Source: Bradyrhizobiaceae bacterium PARB1
Lineage (GTDB): Bacteria > Pseudomonadota > Alphaproteobacteria > Rhizobiales > Xanthobacteraceae
Length of the DNA: 64,000 bases
Assembly: GCA_002256345.1 (NCBI GenBank)
Contig: NKIY01000005.1
Coordinates: 252,485-316,484, forward strand
Reading direction: 5' to 3'
Positions 49,609 through 63,930 of the stretch are shown here, one piece after another. The notes beneath the pieces were generated by a model that saw only the letters and a program-made list of their open reading frames with translations, did no database searches and had not been told where the DNA came from. Each line of letters starts with the position of its first letter. The first letter of the stretch is position 1. Position numbers and translations under genes: made by a program.

Positions 49609-50313
49609 ATGTCAGCAGGAAAAGTCGCCGTCATCACCGCGGGCGGAAGTGGAATGGGCGCCGCCGCAGCGCGGCGGCTTGCAGCCGATGGTTTTCACGT
49701 CGCGATCCTGTCCTCGTCGGGCAAAGGCGAAACGCTCGCGCAGGAGCTAGGCGGCCTCGGCATCACCGGCTCGAACCAGTCGAATGACGACCTCAAGCGT
49801 CTTGTCGATGGCGCGATGGACAAGTGGGGCCGTATCGATGCGCTGGTGAACAGCGCCGGCCATGGCCCGCGCGCGCCGGTGCTCGAACTCACTGACGAGC
49901 AGTGGCATACCGGCATGAACGTCTATCTGATGAATGTGATCCGGCCGACCCGGCTGGTCGCACCGATCATGCAGGCGCAAAAGGCGGGCAGCATCATCAA
50001 TATCTCGACGGCCTGGGCATTCGAACCCTCGGCGATGTTTCCGACGTCAGCGGTGTTTCGCGCGGGGCTGGCGTCCTACACAAAACTGTTCGCGGATGCT
50101 TTTGCGGCTTCGAATGTGCGCATGAACAATGTGCTGCCGGGCTGGATCGACAGCCTGCCGGCGACGGAAGAGCGTCGCGCGAGCGTGCCGATGCAGCGCT
50201 ACGGCAAGAGCGAGGAGATTGCGGCGACGGTAGCTTTCCTGGCTTCGGAAGGCGCCGGCTACATCACCGGCCAGAACATCCGGGTCGACGGCGGCATGAC
50301 GCGCTCGGTATAG
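49609..50313 (+). CDS. SDR family oxidoreductase
   Basis: KVAVITAGGSGMGAAAARRLAADGFHVAILSSSG...GYITGQNIRVDGGMTRSV. Confidence 0.93.
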   Translation: MSAGKVAVITAGGSGMGAAAARRLAADGFHVAILSSSGKGETLAQELGGLGITGSNQSNDDLKRLVDGAMDKWGRIDALVNSAGHGPRAPVLELTDEQWHTGMNVYLMNVIRPTRLVAPIMQAQKAGSIINISTAWAFEPSAMFPTSAVFRAGLASYTKLFADAFAASNVRMNNVLPGWIDSLPATEERRASVPMQRYGKSEEIAATVAFLASEGAGYITGQNIRVDGGMTRSV

Positions 50314-50319
50314 CAAACT

Positions 50320-50439
50320 CGTCATTCCAGGGCGCTCACGCATCTTCGCGTGAGCGAATCCGGAATCTCGATAGATTCGAGCTCCATTCCCTCACACACC
50401 GGGATTCCGTGTTCGCGCTGCGCGCGCCCCGGAACGACA
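50320..50439. repeat. Interspersed repeat family 3, copy 2
   Basis: CGTCATTCCAGGGCG...GAATCCGGAATCTCGATAG...CCGGGATTCCGTGTTCGCGC...GCCCCGGAACGACAG; convergent gap. Confidence 0.6.
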
Positions 50440-50450
50440 GCGTAAGAGGC

Positions 50451-52124
50451 TCAAACCGCCATCGTCGCGCCGATCTTCAGCAGCATCGCTTTCGCAATTT
50501 CCTGCTCGCCCATGATCACGACATTGGCGCCGTGATACTTGAGATGCGCGACTTCCTCGTCGGAATGCGCGCGGGCGATGATCGGCAAAGTCGGATTGAG
50601 CGCACGCGCCTTGGCGACAATCTGCCCGCCCTCGAACGCATCGGGGATCGCGACCAAAAGCCCGCTGGCGTGACCAATATTCGCAGCCTGCAGCATGTCC
50701 GGCGCTGCGGCATTGCCGGTGATCACGTCCACATGGTTTTCACGCAGACGCTCGACGACGCCCGGCGTATCCTCGATGACGAGGAACGGCATCTTCGCCG
50801 CACGCAGCGCCGTGCTCACCACGCTTCCGACGCGACCGTGACCGACCAGAATGACGTGATTGACGAGTTCGGACACCGGCGGCGGATCGCGGGACACAAC
50901 CTTCGGATCGGCCGGCCCTGCCGGCTTCGGCGCGGCCTCTTCATTCTCGACCATGCGATCGAGAATGGCGAAGAACAGCGGATTGATCATGATCGAGATG
51001 ATCGCGCCGGCCAGCACCAGATCGCGGCCGCGATCGGGTAGCAGCCCGAGGCTGACTCCGAGGCCGACGAGGATGAAGGAGAATTCGCCGATCTGCGCGA
51101 GCGAAGCCGAGATCGTCAGTGCGGTGGATTGCGGATAGCCGAACAGGCGGACGATGCCGAAGGCGGCCACAGACTTGCCGACCAGAATGATGAACACCGT
51201 GGCCAGCAGCGGCAGCGGATCGCGCAGAATGATGGAGGGATCGACCAGCATGCCGACCGAGACGAAGAACAGCACCGCGAAGGCGTCGCGCAGCGGCAGC
51301 GTCTCATTGGCGGCGCGCTGGCTCAGCTCGGATTCACTGAGGATCATGCCGGCGAAGAAGGCGCCGAGCGCGAAGGAGACGTCGAACACGATGGCCGCAC
51401 CGAAGGCGACGCCGAGCGAGATGGCGAACACCGCAAGGCGGAACAGCTCCCGCGAGCCGGTATGCGCCACGTAGTGCAGCATCGCGGGAATCACACGGCG
51501 ACCGACCACCAGCATGAAGATGACGAAGCCGGCGACCTTGCCGAGCGTCACCAGCACCGGCATCGCCAGCGCCGACAGGTCGCCGCCGCCCTGCCCCAGC
51601 AGCAGCGGCGCGATGGCCGGCAGCAACACCAGCGTCAGCACCATCGCGAGATCTTCGACGATCAGCCAGCCGACGGCGATGCGCCCGCGTTCGCTATCGA
51701 TCAGACGGCGCTCCTGCAGCGCGCGCAGCAGCACGACGGTCGATGCAACGGAGAGTGCGAGGCCGAACACGAGGCCGCCGCCAAGACCCCAGCCCAGCGC
51801 CTCGCCGAGACCGATGCCGAGCAGCGTCGCTACCGCGATCTGCACAACCGCGCCGGGAATGGCGATGTTTTTGACAGAGAGCAGATCCTTCAGCGAGAAA
51901 TGCAGGCCGACACCGAACATCAGGAGAATGATGCCGATCTCGGCGAGTTCGTTGGCGAGCTTCTGATCCGCCACATAGCCCGGCGTGAACGGGCCCATCA
52001 GCACGCCAGCAAGCAGATAGCCCACCAGGGGCGAGACGCGAATACGCTGCGCAACTACACCGAGAATGAATGCCAGCACGAGGCCAACGACGACAGTCGA
52101 AATCAGAGGGGTATTGTGCTCCAT
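50451..52124 (-). CDS. Monovalent cation:proton antiporter-2 (KefB/YbaL-like) with TrkA-N domain
   Basis: GYLLAGVLMGPFTPGYVAD...EIGIILLMFGVGLHFSLKDLL; VNHVILVGHGRVGSVVSTAL (RCK). Confidence 0.93.
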   Translation of the reverse strand: MEHNTPLISTVVVGLVLAFILGVVAQRIRVSPLVGYLLAGVLMGPFTPGYVADQKLANELAEIGIILLMFGVGLHFSLKDLLSVKNIAIPGAVVQIAVATLLGIGLGEALGWGLGGGLVFGLALSVASTVVLLRALQERRLIDSERGRIAVGWLIVEDLAMVLTLVLLPAIAPLLLGQGGGDLSALAMPVLVTLGKVAGFVIFMLVVGRRVIPAMLHYVAHTGSRELFRLAVFAISLGVAFGAAIVFDVSFALGAFFAGMILSESELSQRAANETLPLRDAFAVLFFVSVGMLVDPSIILRDPLPLLATVFIILVGKSVAAFGIVRLFGYPQSTALTISASLAQIGEFSFILVGLGVSLGLLPDRGRDLVLAGAIISIMINPLFFAILDRMVENEEAAPKPAGPADPKVVSRDPPPVSELVNHVILVGHGRVGSVVSTALRAAKMPFLVIEDTPGVVERLRENHVDVITGNAAAPDMLQAANIGHASGLLVAIPDAFEGGQIVAKARALNPTLPIIARAHSDEEVAHLKYHGANVVIMGEQEIAKAMLLKIGATMAV

Positions 52125-52376
52125 GCCGCTTTTTGCCGCATGGGAGCCTGGGATGCCAGACTCATGTGAGGCTACTCATGGTCGCAGCCTCAAACGATGT
52201 CGTTATCGGGATGAGCGGTTGCGGCGAGGCGATACGGTTCCTACCTGTTGAGGTCAGCGGCCGATGAGCCAAAGAATCCCGGAAAACGTGCAATGACTGG
52301 AGCTGCTGCGCCCAACCGCCGCCTCTGATTGGCCGCAAAGGCCCTCGATGTGAGCACTGTGAGATCGGGGGTGGGG

Positions 52377-53348
52377 ATGCGACTGTTACGCTACGCTTTT
52401 GTGGTCTGTGTGGTTGTTTCTGCTGCGCTGTGGTTCAACAATACATCGCTATGGAGTCCGGGTGGACAACCCCTGCTGCTCGCCCATCGAGGTTTGGCGC
52501 AGACCTACCAAACCAGGGGGCTCGATGCGCAGACATGCACCGCCTCTCGTATTCACCCACCCGAGCATCGCTATATCGAGAATACGATCGCTTCGATGGC
52601 GGCTGCGTTCGAGGCCGGTGCCGACATTGTGGAATTCGACATTCACCCCACCACGGACAAGCAATTCGCCGTCTTCCACGACTGGACGCTGGACTGCCGA
52701 ACCGACGGCCATGGTGTCACCCGCCAAGCGAGCATGGCGGATTTGCGGAAACTCGATCTCGGCCATGGCTACACGTCCGATGGCGGCAAGACCTACCCTT
52801 TCCGCGGCGAGTTCGTTGGTCAGATGCCGACCATGGATGATGTCCTGACTCGCTTTCCGGACAAACGCTTTCTTATTCACGTGAAGAGCAACGATCCGAA
52901 GGAAGGAGAGCTGCTGGCAGACCGCCTGATGGCACTGCCGACGCCCCGATTGCGGCAATTGATCGTCTATGGCGGCAATGCTCCGATCAACGTGCTACGT
53001 CAGCGCATGCCGGGCCTGCGCACCGCCAGCCGCAACACGATGAAGCAGTGCGCCACCCAGTATCTGGCGCTGAGCTGGTCCGGCCACGTGCCGGCCGACT
53101 GTGCCAATAGCATGATCATGCTGCCGACAAACTATGGGCGCTGGGCATGGGGCTGGCCCAACCTGCTGGTTGCCCGGCTGAGATCAGTGAACACAGAAGT
53201 GTTCGTGATCGGCGCTAACGCGGGCGAAGATTTTTCCAGCGGCATCGACAGCCCCGTCGATGCCTTGCAGATCCCGCAAGGCTTTGCCGGCGGAATCTGG
53301 ACCAATCGCGTCGACCGCATTGCGCCGCTCTTCGCGGCGCGCAAATAG
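52377..53348 (+). CDS. Glycerophosphodiester phosphodiesterase family protein
   Basis: PLLLAHRGLAQTY...HRYIENTIASMAAAFEAGADIVEFDIHPTTDKQFAVFHDWTLDCRTDG. Confidence 0.9.
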   Translation: MRLLRYAFVVCVVVSAALWFNNTSLWSPGGQPLLLAHRGLAQTYQTRGLDAQTCTASRIHPPEHRYIENTIASMAAAFEAGADIVEFDIHPTTDKQFAVFHDWTLDCRTDGHGVTRQASMADLRKLDLGHGYTSDGGKTYPFRGEFVGQMPTMDDVLTRFPDKRFLIHVKSNDPKEGELLADRLMALPTPRLRQLIVYGGNAPINVLRQRMPGLRTASRNTMKQCATQYLALSWSGHVPADCANSMIMLPTNYGRWAWGWPNLLVARLRSVNTEVFVIGANAGEDFSSGIDSPVDALQIPQGFAGGIWTNRVDRIAPLFAARK

Positions 53349-53358
53349 CGATCACTGA

Positions 53359-56034
53359 TCAACCCGCAATCTTCGCTTCGATTGCCTTCAGCGCATCATC
53401 GGCCTTGCTGCCATCCGGACCACCGGCCTGCGCCATATCCGGCCGACCGCCGCCGCCCTTGCCGCCAAGGGCTTCGGAGGCAAGCTTGACGAGATCGACA
53501 GCGGAAAAGCGCGACGTCAGATCTTCGGTGACGCCGACCACTACGCCGGCCTTGCCATCCTCGCCGACATTGATGATCGCGACCACGCCAGAGCCGAGCT
53601 GCTTCTTGCCGGCGTCGGCAAGGCTCTTGAGATCCTTCATCTCGATGCCCGAGACCGACTTCGCCATCAGCTTGGTGCCACCGACATCGCGGACATCGCT
53701 GGCGCCTGCGCCAGCCGCAGCGCCGCTGCCACCGCCCATCGCAATGGTCTTCTTCGCTTCGGACAGTTCGCGCTCGAGCTTCTTGCGCTCTTCCATCAGC
53801 GCGGCAATGCGCGCCGGCATGTCGTCGATGGTCGTGCGCAACTCGTTGGCCGCAGACTTCGCGAGAGCCATCGTCTCATTGGCCTGGCGACGCGCCTGGT
53901 TTCCGGTCAGCGCCTCGATACGACGCACGCCGGACGCCACGGCGCTCTCGGCCGTGACCGAGATCATGCCGATATCGCCGGTGCGCTTCACATGGGTGCC
54001 GCCGCAGAGTTCGACCGACCAGCCAAGTGCATTGCTGCCGCTATCGCGCGGCATCTTGCCCATGGAGACGACGCGAACTTCGTCGCCATACTTCTCTCCG
54101 AACAAAGCACGGGCGCCAGCCTCGCGAGCATCATCCACTGCCATCAGGCGCGTGGTCACCTCGTCGTTCTCGAGCACGACATTGTTGGCGATGTCCTCGA
54201 CCTGGCGCAGCTCGTCCGCCGTGATCGGCTTCTGATGCACGAAATCGAAGCGCAGGCGCTTGTCGTCCACCGACGAGCCCTTCTGCGCGATGTGATCGCC
54301 GAGTACCTGACGCAGCGCTTCATGCAGCAGATGCGTCGCCGAGTGATTGGCGCGGATCGCTGAACGGCGGCCATGATCGACATCGAGCGCGAGCGCGGTG
54401 CCAAGCTTGAGTTCGCCGCTCTCGACGGTGCCGAGATGCACGAACAGATCGCCGGCGCGCTTCTGGGTGTCTGTCACGCGGAAGCTGACGCCCTCGCCTG
54501 TCAGCACCCCGAGATCGCCGACCTGACCGCCGGACTCCGCATAGAATGGAGTCTGGTTGAGAACGATGGCACCGGTCTCGCCGGCCTTGAGGCTCTCGAC
54601 CTCGTTGCCGTCTTTCACAAGCGCGGTCACAGCGCCTTCGGCGCTTTCGGTCTCGTAGCCGAGGAATTCAGTGGCGCCGAGCTTTTCGCGCAGGCCGAAC
54701 CACACGGTCTCGGTCGCGGCTTCGCCCGAACCGGACCACGAGGCGCGCGCCTTCTGCTTCTGCCGCTCCATCGCATCGGTGAAGGATGCGAGATCGACAG
54801 AGATGCCGCGATTACGCAGCGCGTCCTGCGTCAAATCGAGTGGGAAGCCGAACGTGTCGTACAGCGTGAATGCCGTCTCGCCGTCGAACATATCGCCCTT
54901 CTTGAGCGACGCGCTCTTGTCGTCGAGGATTGCGAGGCCGCGATCCAGCGTCTTGCGGAAGCGCGTCTCTTCGAGACGCAGCGTCTCTTCGATGAGCGAA
55001 CGCGCGCGCTGCAATTCCGGATAGGCCTCGCCCATCTCGCGCACCAGCACCGGGACGAGCTTCCACATCAAGGGCTCGCGGGCGCCGAGCAACTGACCGT
55101 GGCGCATGGCGCGGCGCATGATGCGGCGGAGCACATAGCCGCGGCCCTCATTCGACGGCAGCACACCATCGGCAATGAGGAACGACGACGCGCGCAGGTG
55201 ATCGGCGATTACGCGAAGCGAGGCCTTCATCGGGCCGTCAGGATCGGCGCCGGTGAGATCGGCGATGGCGCGGATCAGCGCGACGAACAGGTCGATGTCG
55301 TAATTGTCGTGCTTGCCCTGCAGCACCGCGGCGATGCGCTCGAGGCCCATGCCGGTGTCGATGGACGGTTTTGGCAGCGACAGCCGGTTGCCCGGTGCGA
55401 TCTGCTCGAACTGCATGAAGACGAGATTCCAGATCTCGATGAAACGGTCGCCGTCTTCATCGGGCGAGCCGGGAGGACCACCGGGAATCTTGTCGCCGTG
55501 GTCGAAGAAGATTTCCGAGCACGGACCGCAGGGGCCGGTATCACCCATCTGCCAGAAATTGTCCGAGGTCGGGATGCGGATGATCTTCGACTCGGAAAGG
55601 CCGGCGACCTTCTTCCACAGACCGAAGGCTTCGTCGTCTTCCGAATAGACGGTGACGAGCAGCTTGTCCTTCGGCAGGCCGTATTCCTTGGTGATCAGAT
55701 TCCAGGCGAGCTCGATGGCCCGTTCCTTGAAGTAATCGCCGAACGAGAAATTGCCGAGCATCTCGAAGAAGGTGTGGTGGCGCGCGGTATAGCCGACATT
55801 GTCGAGGTCGTTATGCTTGCCGCCGGCGCGCACACATTTCTGCGAGGTGGTGGCGCGCTGATAGGAACGTTTCTCGATACCGGTAAAAACATTCTTGAAT
55901 TGCACCATGCCGGCATTAGTGAACATCAGCGTGGGGTCGTTGCGCGGCACCAGCGGCGACGACGACACGATCTCGTGGCCGTTCTTGGCGAAGTAATTCA
56001 GAAATGCCGACCTGATCTCGTTAACGCCGCTCAT
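53359..56034 (-). CDS. alaS: Alanine--tRNA ligase
   Basis: [52 protein letters not shown]. Confidence 0.98.
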   Translation of the reverse strand: MSGVNEIRSAFLNYFAKNGHEIVSSSPLVPRNDPTLMFTNAGMVQFKNVFTGIEKRSYQRATTSQKCVRAGGKHNDLDNVGYTARHHTFFEMLGNFSFGDYFKERAIELAWNLITKEYGLPKDKLLVTVYSEDDEAFGLWKKVAGLSESKIIRIPTSDNFWQMGDTGPCGPCSEIFFDHGDKIPGGPPGSPDEDGDRFIEIWNLVFMQFEQIAPGNRLSLPKPSIDTGMGLERIAAVLQGKHDNYDIDLFVALIRAIADLTGADPDGPMKASLRVIADHLRASSFLIADGVLPSNEGRGYVLRRIMRRAMRHGQLLGAREPLMWKLVPVLVREMGEAYPELQRARSLIEETLRLEETRFRKTLDRGLAILDDKSASLKKGDMFDGETAFTLYDTFGFPLDLTQDALRNRGISVDLASFTDAMERQKQKARASWSGSGEAATETVWFGLREKLGATEFLGYETESAEGAVTALVKDGNEVESLKAGETGAIVLNQTPFYAESGGQVGDLGVLTGEGVSFRVTDTQKRAGDLFVHLGTVESGELKLGTALALDVDHGRRSAIRANHSATHLLHEALRQVLGDHIAQKGSSVDDKRLRFDFVHQKPITADELRQVEDIANNVVLENDEVTTRLMAVDDAREAGARALFGEKYGDEVRVVSMGKMPRDSGSNALGWSVELCGGTHVKRTGDIGMISVTAESAVASGVRRIEALTGNQARRQANETMALAKSAANELRTTIDDMPARIAALMEERKKLERELSEAKKTIAMGGGSGAAAGAGASDVRDVGGTKLMAKSVSGIEMKDLKSLADAGKKQLGSGVVAIINVGEDGKAGVVVGVTEDLTSRFSAVDLVKLASEALGGKGGGGRPDMAQAGGPDGSKADDALKAIEAKIAG

Positions 56035-56248
56035 ACCCGTCCAATCGCGCTCAAAAAGCGGCCACGGCAAATCCCGCGGCCTGCAGCCACAACCGCTAGC
56101 TTTTAGACCGGGGGCCCCGCGCCTGTCCAGAAACTGTGCAGGTGAATCATGGGGTTGCCGCGCTCGCAAAGGTCTGGTGACAGATGCTGCAACCGCGTTG
56201 ACAGTTACAGGGAACGTGTGGTCTTTTGCCGGCGTTGAACGACGTCAC

Positions 56249-56425
56249 GTCGGGAGAGACCGGTCCCACCGTTTTCGGGATCGGCGCCGAAGGAGCAACC
56301 GCCCCGGAAACTCTCAGGCAAAAGGACCGTGTGACGGACTAAGCATCTGGAAAGAGGCGCTGCGGAGCATCCGCGAGCGTCCGCCGACGGGATAATACTC
56401 TCAGGCACAGCGACAGATGGGGCTT
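56249..56425 (+). ncRNA. Tandem glycine riboswitch upstream of gcvT
   Basis: Two aptamer halves: CGGGAGAGACCGG...GGCGCCGAAGGAGCAACCGCCCCGGAAACTCTCAGGCAAAAGGACCGTG and CTGGAAAGAGGC...CGCCGACGGGATAATACTCTCAGGCACAGCGACAGATGG. Confidence 0.93.
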
Positions 56426-56475
56426 TCGGCGACATCTCCGGGAATCGGCCCGGGGAACCGCGAGGGCTCCATGCG

Positions 56476-57624
56476 ATGCTTGCAAGCGACAAAACCTCAA
56501 TTTTGAAACAAACGCCGCTCCACGCGCTGCATGTTGCGCGCGGTGGCAAGATGGTGCCGTTCGCCGGCTATGACATGCCGGTGCAATATGCCACCGGCGT
56601 GCTGAAGGAGCATCTTCACACCCGCGCGGCAGCCGGCCTGTTCGATGTGTCCCACATGGGCCAGATCGTGCTGCGGGCGAAATCCGGCAGGATCGAGGAC
56701 GCAGCGCTGGCGCTCGAAAAGCTGGTGCCGATGGACATCCTGGCGCTCGCCCCTGGCCGCCAGCGCTACGCCCAGTTCACGAATGAGAGCGGCGGCATTC
56801 TCGACGACCTGATGGTGGCGAATTTCGGCGACCATCTCTTTCTGGTGGTCAACGCCGCCTGCAAGGACGAGGACGAGGCCCATCTGCGCCAGCATCTGTC
56901 GGATACCTGCATCACCGAGTCCCTCACCGACCGCGCGCTGATCGCGCTGCAGGGACCGAAGGCAGCGGATGTGTTGGCGAAATTCTGCCCGGAAGCGCCC
57001 GACATGAAGTTCATGGATGCCGGTCCGCATCGGGTGAATGGCGTCGCCTGCTTTGTCTCCCGCTCGGGCTACACCGGCGAGGATGGCTACGAAATCTCGA
57101 TCCCGAACGATCAGGCCGAAGCGCTCGCTACTGCCCTGCTCGAACATCCCGACGTGCTGCCGATCGGCCTTGGCGCCCGCGATAGCCTGCGTCTGGAAGC
57201 CGGCATGTGCCTTTACGGCCATGACATCGATACGACCACCACGCCCGTCGAAGGCAATCTGATCTGGTCAATCCAGAAGAGCCGTCGCACCGGCGGCGCG
57301 CGCGCCGGCGGGTTCTTCGGCAGCGACACGATTCTCGCCCAGCTCGATGGCGGCGCATCGCGCCAGCGCGTCGGGCTGAAGCCCGAAGGCCGCGCTCCGG
57401 TGCGCGAAGGCGTGCCACTGTTTGCCGACACGACCTCCACCGACGCCATCGGCACCGTCACCTCCGGCGGCTTCGGCCCCAGCATCTCGGCGCCGATTGC
57501 CATGGGCTACCTGCCCACGTCGCTCGCCAAAAATGGAACTACGGTGCTTGCCGAATTGCGCGGGCAACGTTTGCCGATGACCGTCGCCCCCATGCCTTTC
57601 GTCCCGAACAACTACAAGCGTTGA
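56476..57624 (+). CDS. gcvT: Glycine cleavage system aminomethyltransferase
   Basis: [38 protein letters not shown]...[11 protein letters not shown]. Confidence 0.96.
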   Translation: MLASDKTSILKQTPLHALHVARGGKMVPFAGYDMPVQYATGVLKEHLHTRAAAGLFDVSHMGQIVLRAKSGRIEDAALALEKLVPMDILALAPGRQRYAQFTNESGGILDDLMVANFGDHLFLVVNAACKDEDEAHLRQHLSDTCITESLTDRALIALQGPKAADVLAKFCPEAPDMKFMDAGPHRVNGVACFVSRSGYTGEDGYEISIPNDQAEALATALLEHPDVLPIGLGARDSLRLEAGMCLYGHDIDTTTTPVEGNLIWSIQKSRRTGGARAGGFFGSDTILAQLDGGASRQRVGLKPEGRAPVREGVPLFADTTSTDAIGTVTSGGFGPSISAPIAMGYLPTSLAKNGTTVLAELRGQRLPMTVAPMPFVPNNYKR

Positions 57625-57635
57625 GGAACTGCCCC

Positions 57636-58001
57636 ATGACGACCCTCTACACCGAAGACCACGAATGGCTTGCAATCGATGGCGACATCGTCACCGTCGG
57701 GATCACCGATTTTGCGCAGTCGCAGCTCGGCGACGTCGTCTTCGTCGAACTACCCAAAGTAGGCCGCGCCTTGAAGAAGGCCGAGGCCGCCGCTGTGGTG
57801 GAATCGGTGAAGGCCGCTTCCGATGTCTATGCGCCGATCTCCGGTGAGGTGGTCGAGATCAATGACGGCCTCGCCGCCGAGCCCGCGCTGGTGAACAGCG
57901 ATGCCGAGAGCAAGGCCTGGTTCTTCAAGCTGAAGCTCGCCGACAAGAGCGAACTCGACGGCCTGATGGATGCCGAGGCCTACAAAGCGCACAGCGCCTG
58001 A
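57636..58001 (+). CDS. gcvH: Glycine cleavage system H protein
   Basis: [38 protein letters not shown]...[26 protein letters not shown]. Confidence 0.98.
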   Translation: MTTLYTEDHEWLAIDGDIVTVGITDFAQSQLGDVVFVELPKVGRALKKAEAAAVVESVKAASDVYAPISGEVVEINDGLAAEPALVNSDAESKAWFFKLKLADKSELDGLMDAEAYKAHSA

Positions 58002-58010
58002 GGACGTATC

Positions 58011-60872
<2,862 letters not shown>

Positions 60873-60886
60873 ACCGTCGTTGCGGC

Positions 60887-60974
60887 GTAGGGCGGATGAG
60901 CCGAAGGCCTCATCCGCCGGCCGACGTCATGTGGCGAAGAACGGCGGATGACGCTTTGCTCATCCGCCCTACGC
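60887..60974. repeat. 88-bp interspersed palindromic repeat family 1, copy 2
   Basis: GTAGGGCGGATGAGCCGAAGGCCTCATCCGCCGGCCGACG...GGCGGATGACGCTTTGCTCATCCGCCCTACGC; same length as 31974-32061. Confidence 0.8.
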
Positions 60975-60984
60975 TTGGCGGCTC

Positions 60985-62148
60985 TTACGCTGCCAGCGAC
61001 GTCTCCACCAGCTTCACCCAATAGGACGAGCCATAGACGATCGCATCGTCGTTGAAGTTGTAGGCGGGGTGATGCAGGCCGGCGCTGTCGCCGTTGCCCA
61101 TGAAAATGAAGGCGCCCGGCCGCGCCTCGAGCATATAGGCGAAGTCCTCGGCGCCCATCACCGGCTCCATGTCGGTGGCGACATTGGCCGCACCGCCGAC
61201 TTCGCCGGCGATCTTGGCCGCCAGCCTGGTTTCCTCGGGATGATTGACCACGACGGGATAACCGCGGTCGTAGTTCAGCGTGATACGCGCGCCGGTCTGC
61301 AACGCAACGCCGGCGCAGACCTCGTTCATGCGCTTCTCGACGAGATCGCGGACCTCCTTGCGGAGCGTGCGCACCGTGCCGCGCAGTTCGGCGCTAGCCG
61401 GAATGACGTTGCTCGCATGGCCCGCGTGAAACTCGCATATGGAAATGACGGCAGAATCGAGCGGGCTGACGGTGCGCGAAACGATCGACTGGAACGCCAT
61501 GATGAGTTGCGAGCCTGCCATCACCGGGTCGATGGTCTTGTGCGGATAGGCGGCGTGGCCACCGACGCCTTCGATCGTGATGCCGATGCGATCCATGGCG
61601 GCCATGATCGGGCCGGAGCGCATCGAGAACGACCCGATCGGCATGCCCGGGTTGTTGTGCATGCCATAGACCTTCTGGATGCCGAAGCGATCCATCAGTC
61701 CGTCCTTGATCATGGCATCGGCGCCGGCGCCGCCTTCTTCTGCCGGCTGGAAGATCACCACCGCATCGCCGGCGAAGTTGCGGGTCTCGGCGAGATATTG
61801 CGCGGCGCCCAGCAGCATCGAGGTGTGGCCGTCATGGCCGCAGGCATGCATCTTGCCGGGCGTCTTCGAGGCATAAGGCAGGTTGGTCTGCTCCTCTATC
61901 GGCAACGCGTCCATGTCGGCGCGCAGGCCGATGACACCGCCCGTGCCCTTCTTGCCTTTGATCACGCCGACCACGTCGGTGCGGCCCATGCCCTCCACAA
62001 CCTCGTCGCAGCCGAATGCCTTCAGTTTCTCCGCCACGAAGGCCGCGGTGCGGTGCACATCGTAGAGCAGCTCCGGATGCTGGTGCAAATCGCGGCGCCA
62101 GGCCGTGATCTCAGGCTGCAATTCGGCGATGCGGTCAATGATCGACAT
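60985..62148 (-). CDS. M20 family metallo-amidohydrolase (hippurate hydrolase-like)
   Basis: AWRRDLHQHPELLYDVHRTAAFVAEKLKAFGCDEV...LRADMDALPIEEQTNLPYAS...MHACGHDGHTSMLLGAA. Confidence 0.95.
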   Translation of the reverse strand: MSIIDRIAELQPEITAWRRDLHQHPELLYDVHRTAAFVAEKLKAFGCDEVVEGMGRTDVVGVIKGKKGTGGVIGLRADMDALPIEEQTNLPYASKTPGKMHACGHDGHTSMLLGAAQYLAETRNFAGDAVVIFQPAEEGGAGADAMIKDGLMDRFGIQKVYGMHNNPGMPIGSFSMRSGPIMAAMDRIGITIEGVGGHAAYPHKTIDPVMAGSQLIMAFQSIVSRTVSPLDSAVISICEFHAGHASNVIPASAELRGTVRTLRKEVRDLVEKRMNEVCAGVALQTGARITLNYDRGYPVVVNHPEETRLAAKIAGEVGGAANVATDMEPVMGAEDFAYMLEARPGAFIFMGNGDSAGLHHPAYNFNDDAIVYGSSYWVKLVETSLAA

Positions 62149-62313
62149 AGTTGGGCTCGCTGGCAATGAAATCTGCTGGCATCAGCCTAGCATGCGACGT
62201 GCCAACTGCCCAAGCCGGCTGGCTGTGCCCTCTATGCGATGGTCGTCTGTACATCGCAGCGCCCGGCCGCTAAGGCGTCATAATACGGCAATGAACCGTG
62301 ATGGCAGGGAACG

Positions 62314-63930
62314 ATGACGCGGCTCGAGGGCGATTTTGACTATATCGTGGTTGGCGCAGGCACCGCAGGTTGCATCGTCGCCAATCGTCTTTCTGTCGAT
62401 CCGCGCAAGCGCGTCCTGCTCCTGGAAGCCGGCGGCCGGGACAACTGGATCTGGTTTCACATCCCTGTCGGCTATCTCTTCGCCATCGGCAATCCCCGCT
62501 CCGACTGGATGTTTCGCACCGAGCCCGAGCCCGGCCTCAATGGGCGCTCCCTGGCCTATCCCCGCGGCAAGGTGATCGGCGGCTCATCCGCCATCAATGC
62601 GATGATCTCCATGCGCGGCCAGGCCGCGGACTACGACCACTGGCGTCAGCTCGGCCTCACCGGCTGGGGCTATGACGACGTGCTGAAATCCTTCCTCAGG
62701 CTGGAAGATCATTTCCTCGGTGCGAGCGAGCATCACGGCGTCGGCGGCGGCTGGCGCATCGAGGCGCCGCGGCTGTCATGGGCGGTGCTGGATGCGGTGG
62801 CGGATGCAGCGTCAGAGATGGGCATCCGCCGAACTGATGATTTCAACACCGGCGACAATGAAGGCATCGGCTATTTCCATGTCAATCAGAAGCGCGGCCG
62901 GCGCTGGTCGTCAGCGCGTGGCTTTCTCAAGCCGGTGCTGAACCGCCCTAACCTCCGTCTCGAAACCAATGTGATGGTCGATCGGCTCATCGTTGAGAAC
63001 GGCCGTGCCGTCGGCGTGCGCTTCCGACAGAACGGCCGGGAGATCGAGGCGCGTGCCAAGGGCGAAGTCGTGCTCTGCGCCGGCGCTGTCGGCTCGCCGC
63101 ATCTGTTGCAGCGCTCCGGCATCGGTCCGGCCGAATGGCTTGCCGATGCGGGCGTCGATGTCGTGCTCGACAAGCCCGGCGTCGGCCGCAATCTGCAGGA
63201 CCATCTGCAACAGCGCGCGATCTACAAGGTCTCCGGCGTGCGCACGCTGAACGAGACCTACTACAATCTGTTCCGCCGCGGCTGGATGGGCATTGACTAT
63301 GCGCTGCGCCGTCGCGGGCCACTGACCATGGCGCCATCGCAGCTCGGTATCTTCACCCGCTCCGATTCCCATCGCGAGCGCGCCAATATCCAGTTTCACG
63401 TCCAGCCGCTGTCGCTCGACAAGTTCGGCGATCCACTGCACCGCTTCCCCGCGATCACCGTCAGTGCCTGCAATCTGCGACCGACCTCGCGCGGCGAGAT
63501 CAAGCTGCGCTCAAGCAAGCCTGATGAGGCACCGGCCATCGCGCCACACTATCTCTCGACGGACGAAGACCGTCAGGTCGCAGCCGATGCGATCCGCGTG
63601 ACGCGAAAACTGATGAAGCAGAAAGCGCTGAGCGCCTATCGGCCGGAAGAATATTTGCCGGGGCCGTCTGTGGGCGACGATGCGGAAGCCCTGGCCAAGG
63701 CGGCCGGCGATATCGGTACCACGATCTTCCACCCCGTCGGCACCGCGAAGATGGGCACGGCATCCGATCCGAATGCCGTCGTCGATGAGCGCTTGCGCTT
63801 CCACGGGATCGATGGATTGCGTGTGGTGGACGCCTCGGTGATGCCGACCATCACATCGGGCAACACAAACACCCCAACGGCGATGATCGCGGAAAAAGGC
63901 GCCGGGATGATCATCACGGATTCGCGATAA
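62314..63930 (+). CDS. GMC family oxidoreductase (choline dehydrogenase-like)
   Basis: FDYIVVGAGTAGCIVANRLSVDPRKRVLLLEAGGRDNW...YPRGKVIGGSSAINAMISMRGQAADYDHW. Confidence 0.95.
   Translation: MTRLEGDFDYIVVGAGTAGCIVANRLSVDPRKRVLLLEAGGRDNWIWFHIPVGYLFAIGNPRSDWMFRTEPEPGLNGRSLAYPRGKVIGGSSAINAMISMRGQAADYDHWRQLGLTGWGYDDVLKSFLRLEDHFLGASEHHGVGGGWRIEAPRLSWAVLDAVADAASEMGIRRTDDFNTGDNEGIGYFHVNQKRGRRWSSARGFLKPVLNRPNLRLETNVMVDRLIVENGRAVGVRFRQNGREIEARAKGEVVLCAGAVGSPHLLQRSGIGPAEWLADAGVDVVLDKPGVGRNLQDHLQQRAIYKVSGVRTLNETYYNLFRRGWMGIDYALRRRGPLTMAPSQLGIFTRSDSHRERANIQFHVQPLSLDKFGDPLHRFPAITVSACNLRPTSRGEIKLRSSKPDEAPAIAPHYLSTDEDRQVAADAIRVTRKLMKQKALSAYRPEEYLPGPSVGDDAEALAKAAGDIGTTIFHPVGTAKMGTASDPNAVVDERLRFHGIDGLRVVDASVMPTITSGNTNTPTAMIAEKGAGMIITDSR

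Noticed and set aside
54373-56106. 577-aa + strand ORF
   Set aside because: Antisense shadow of alaS
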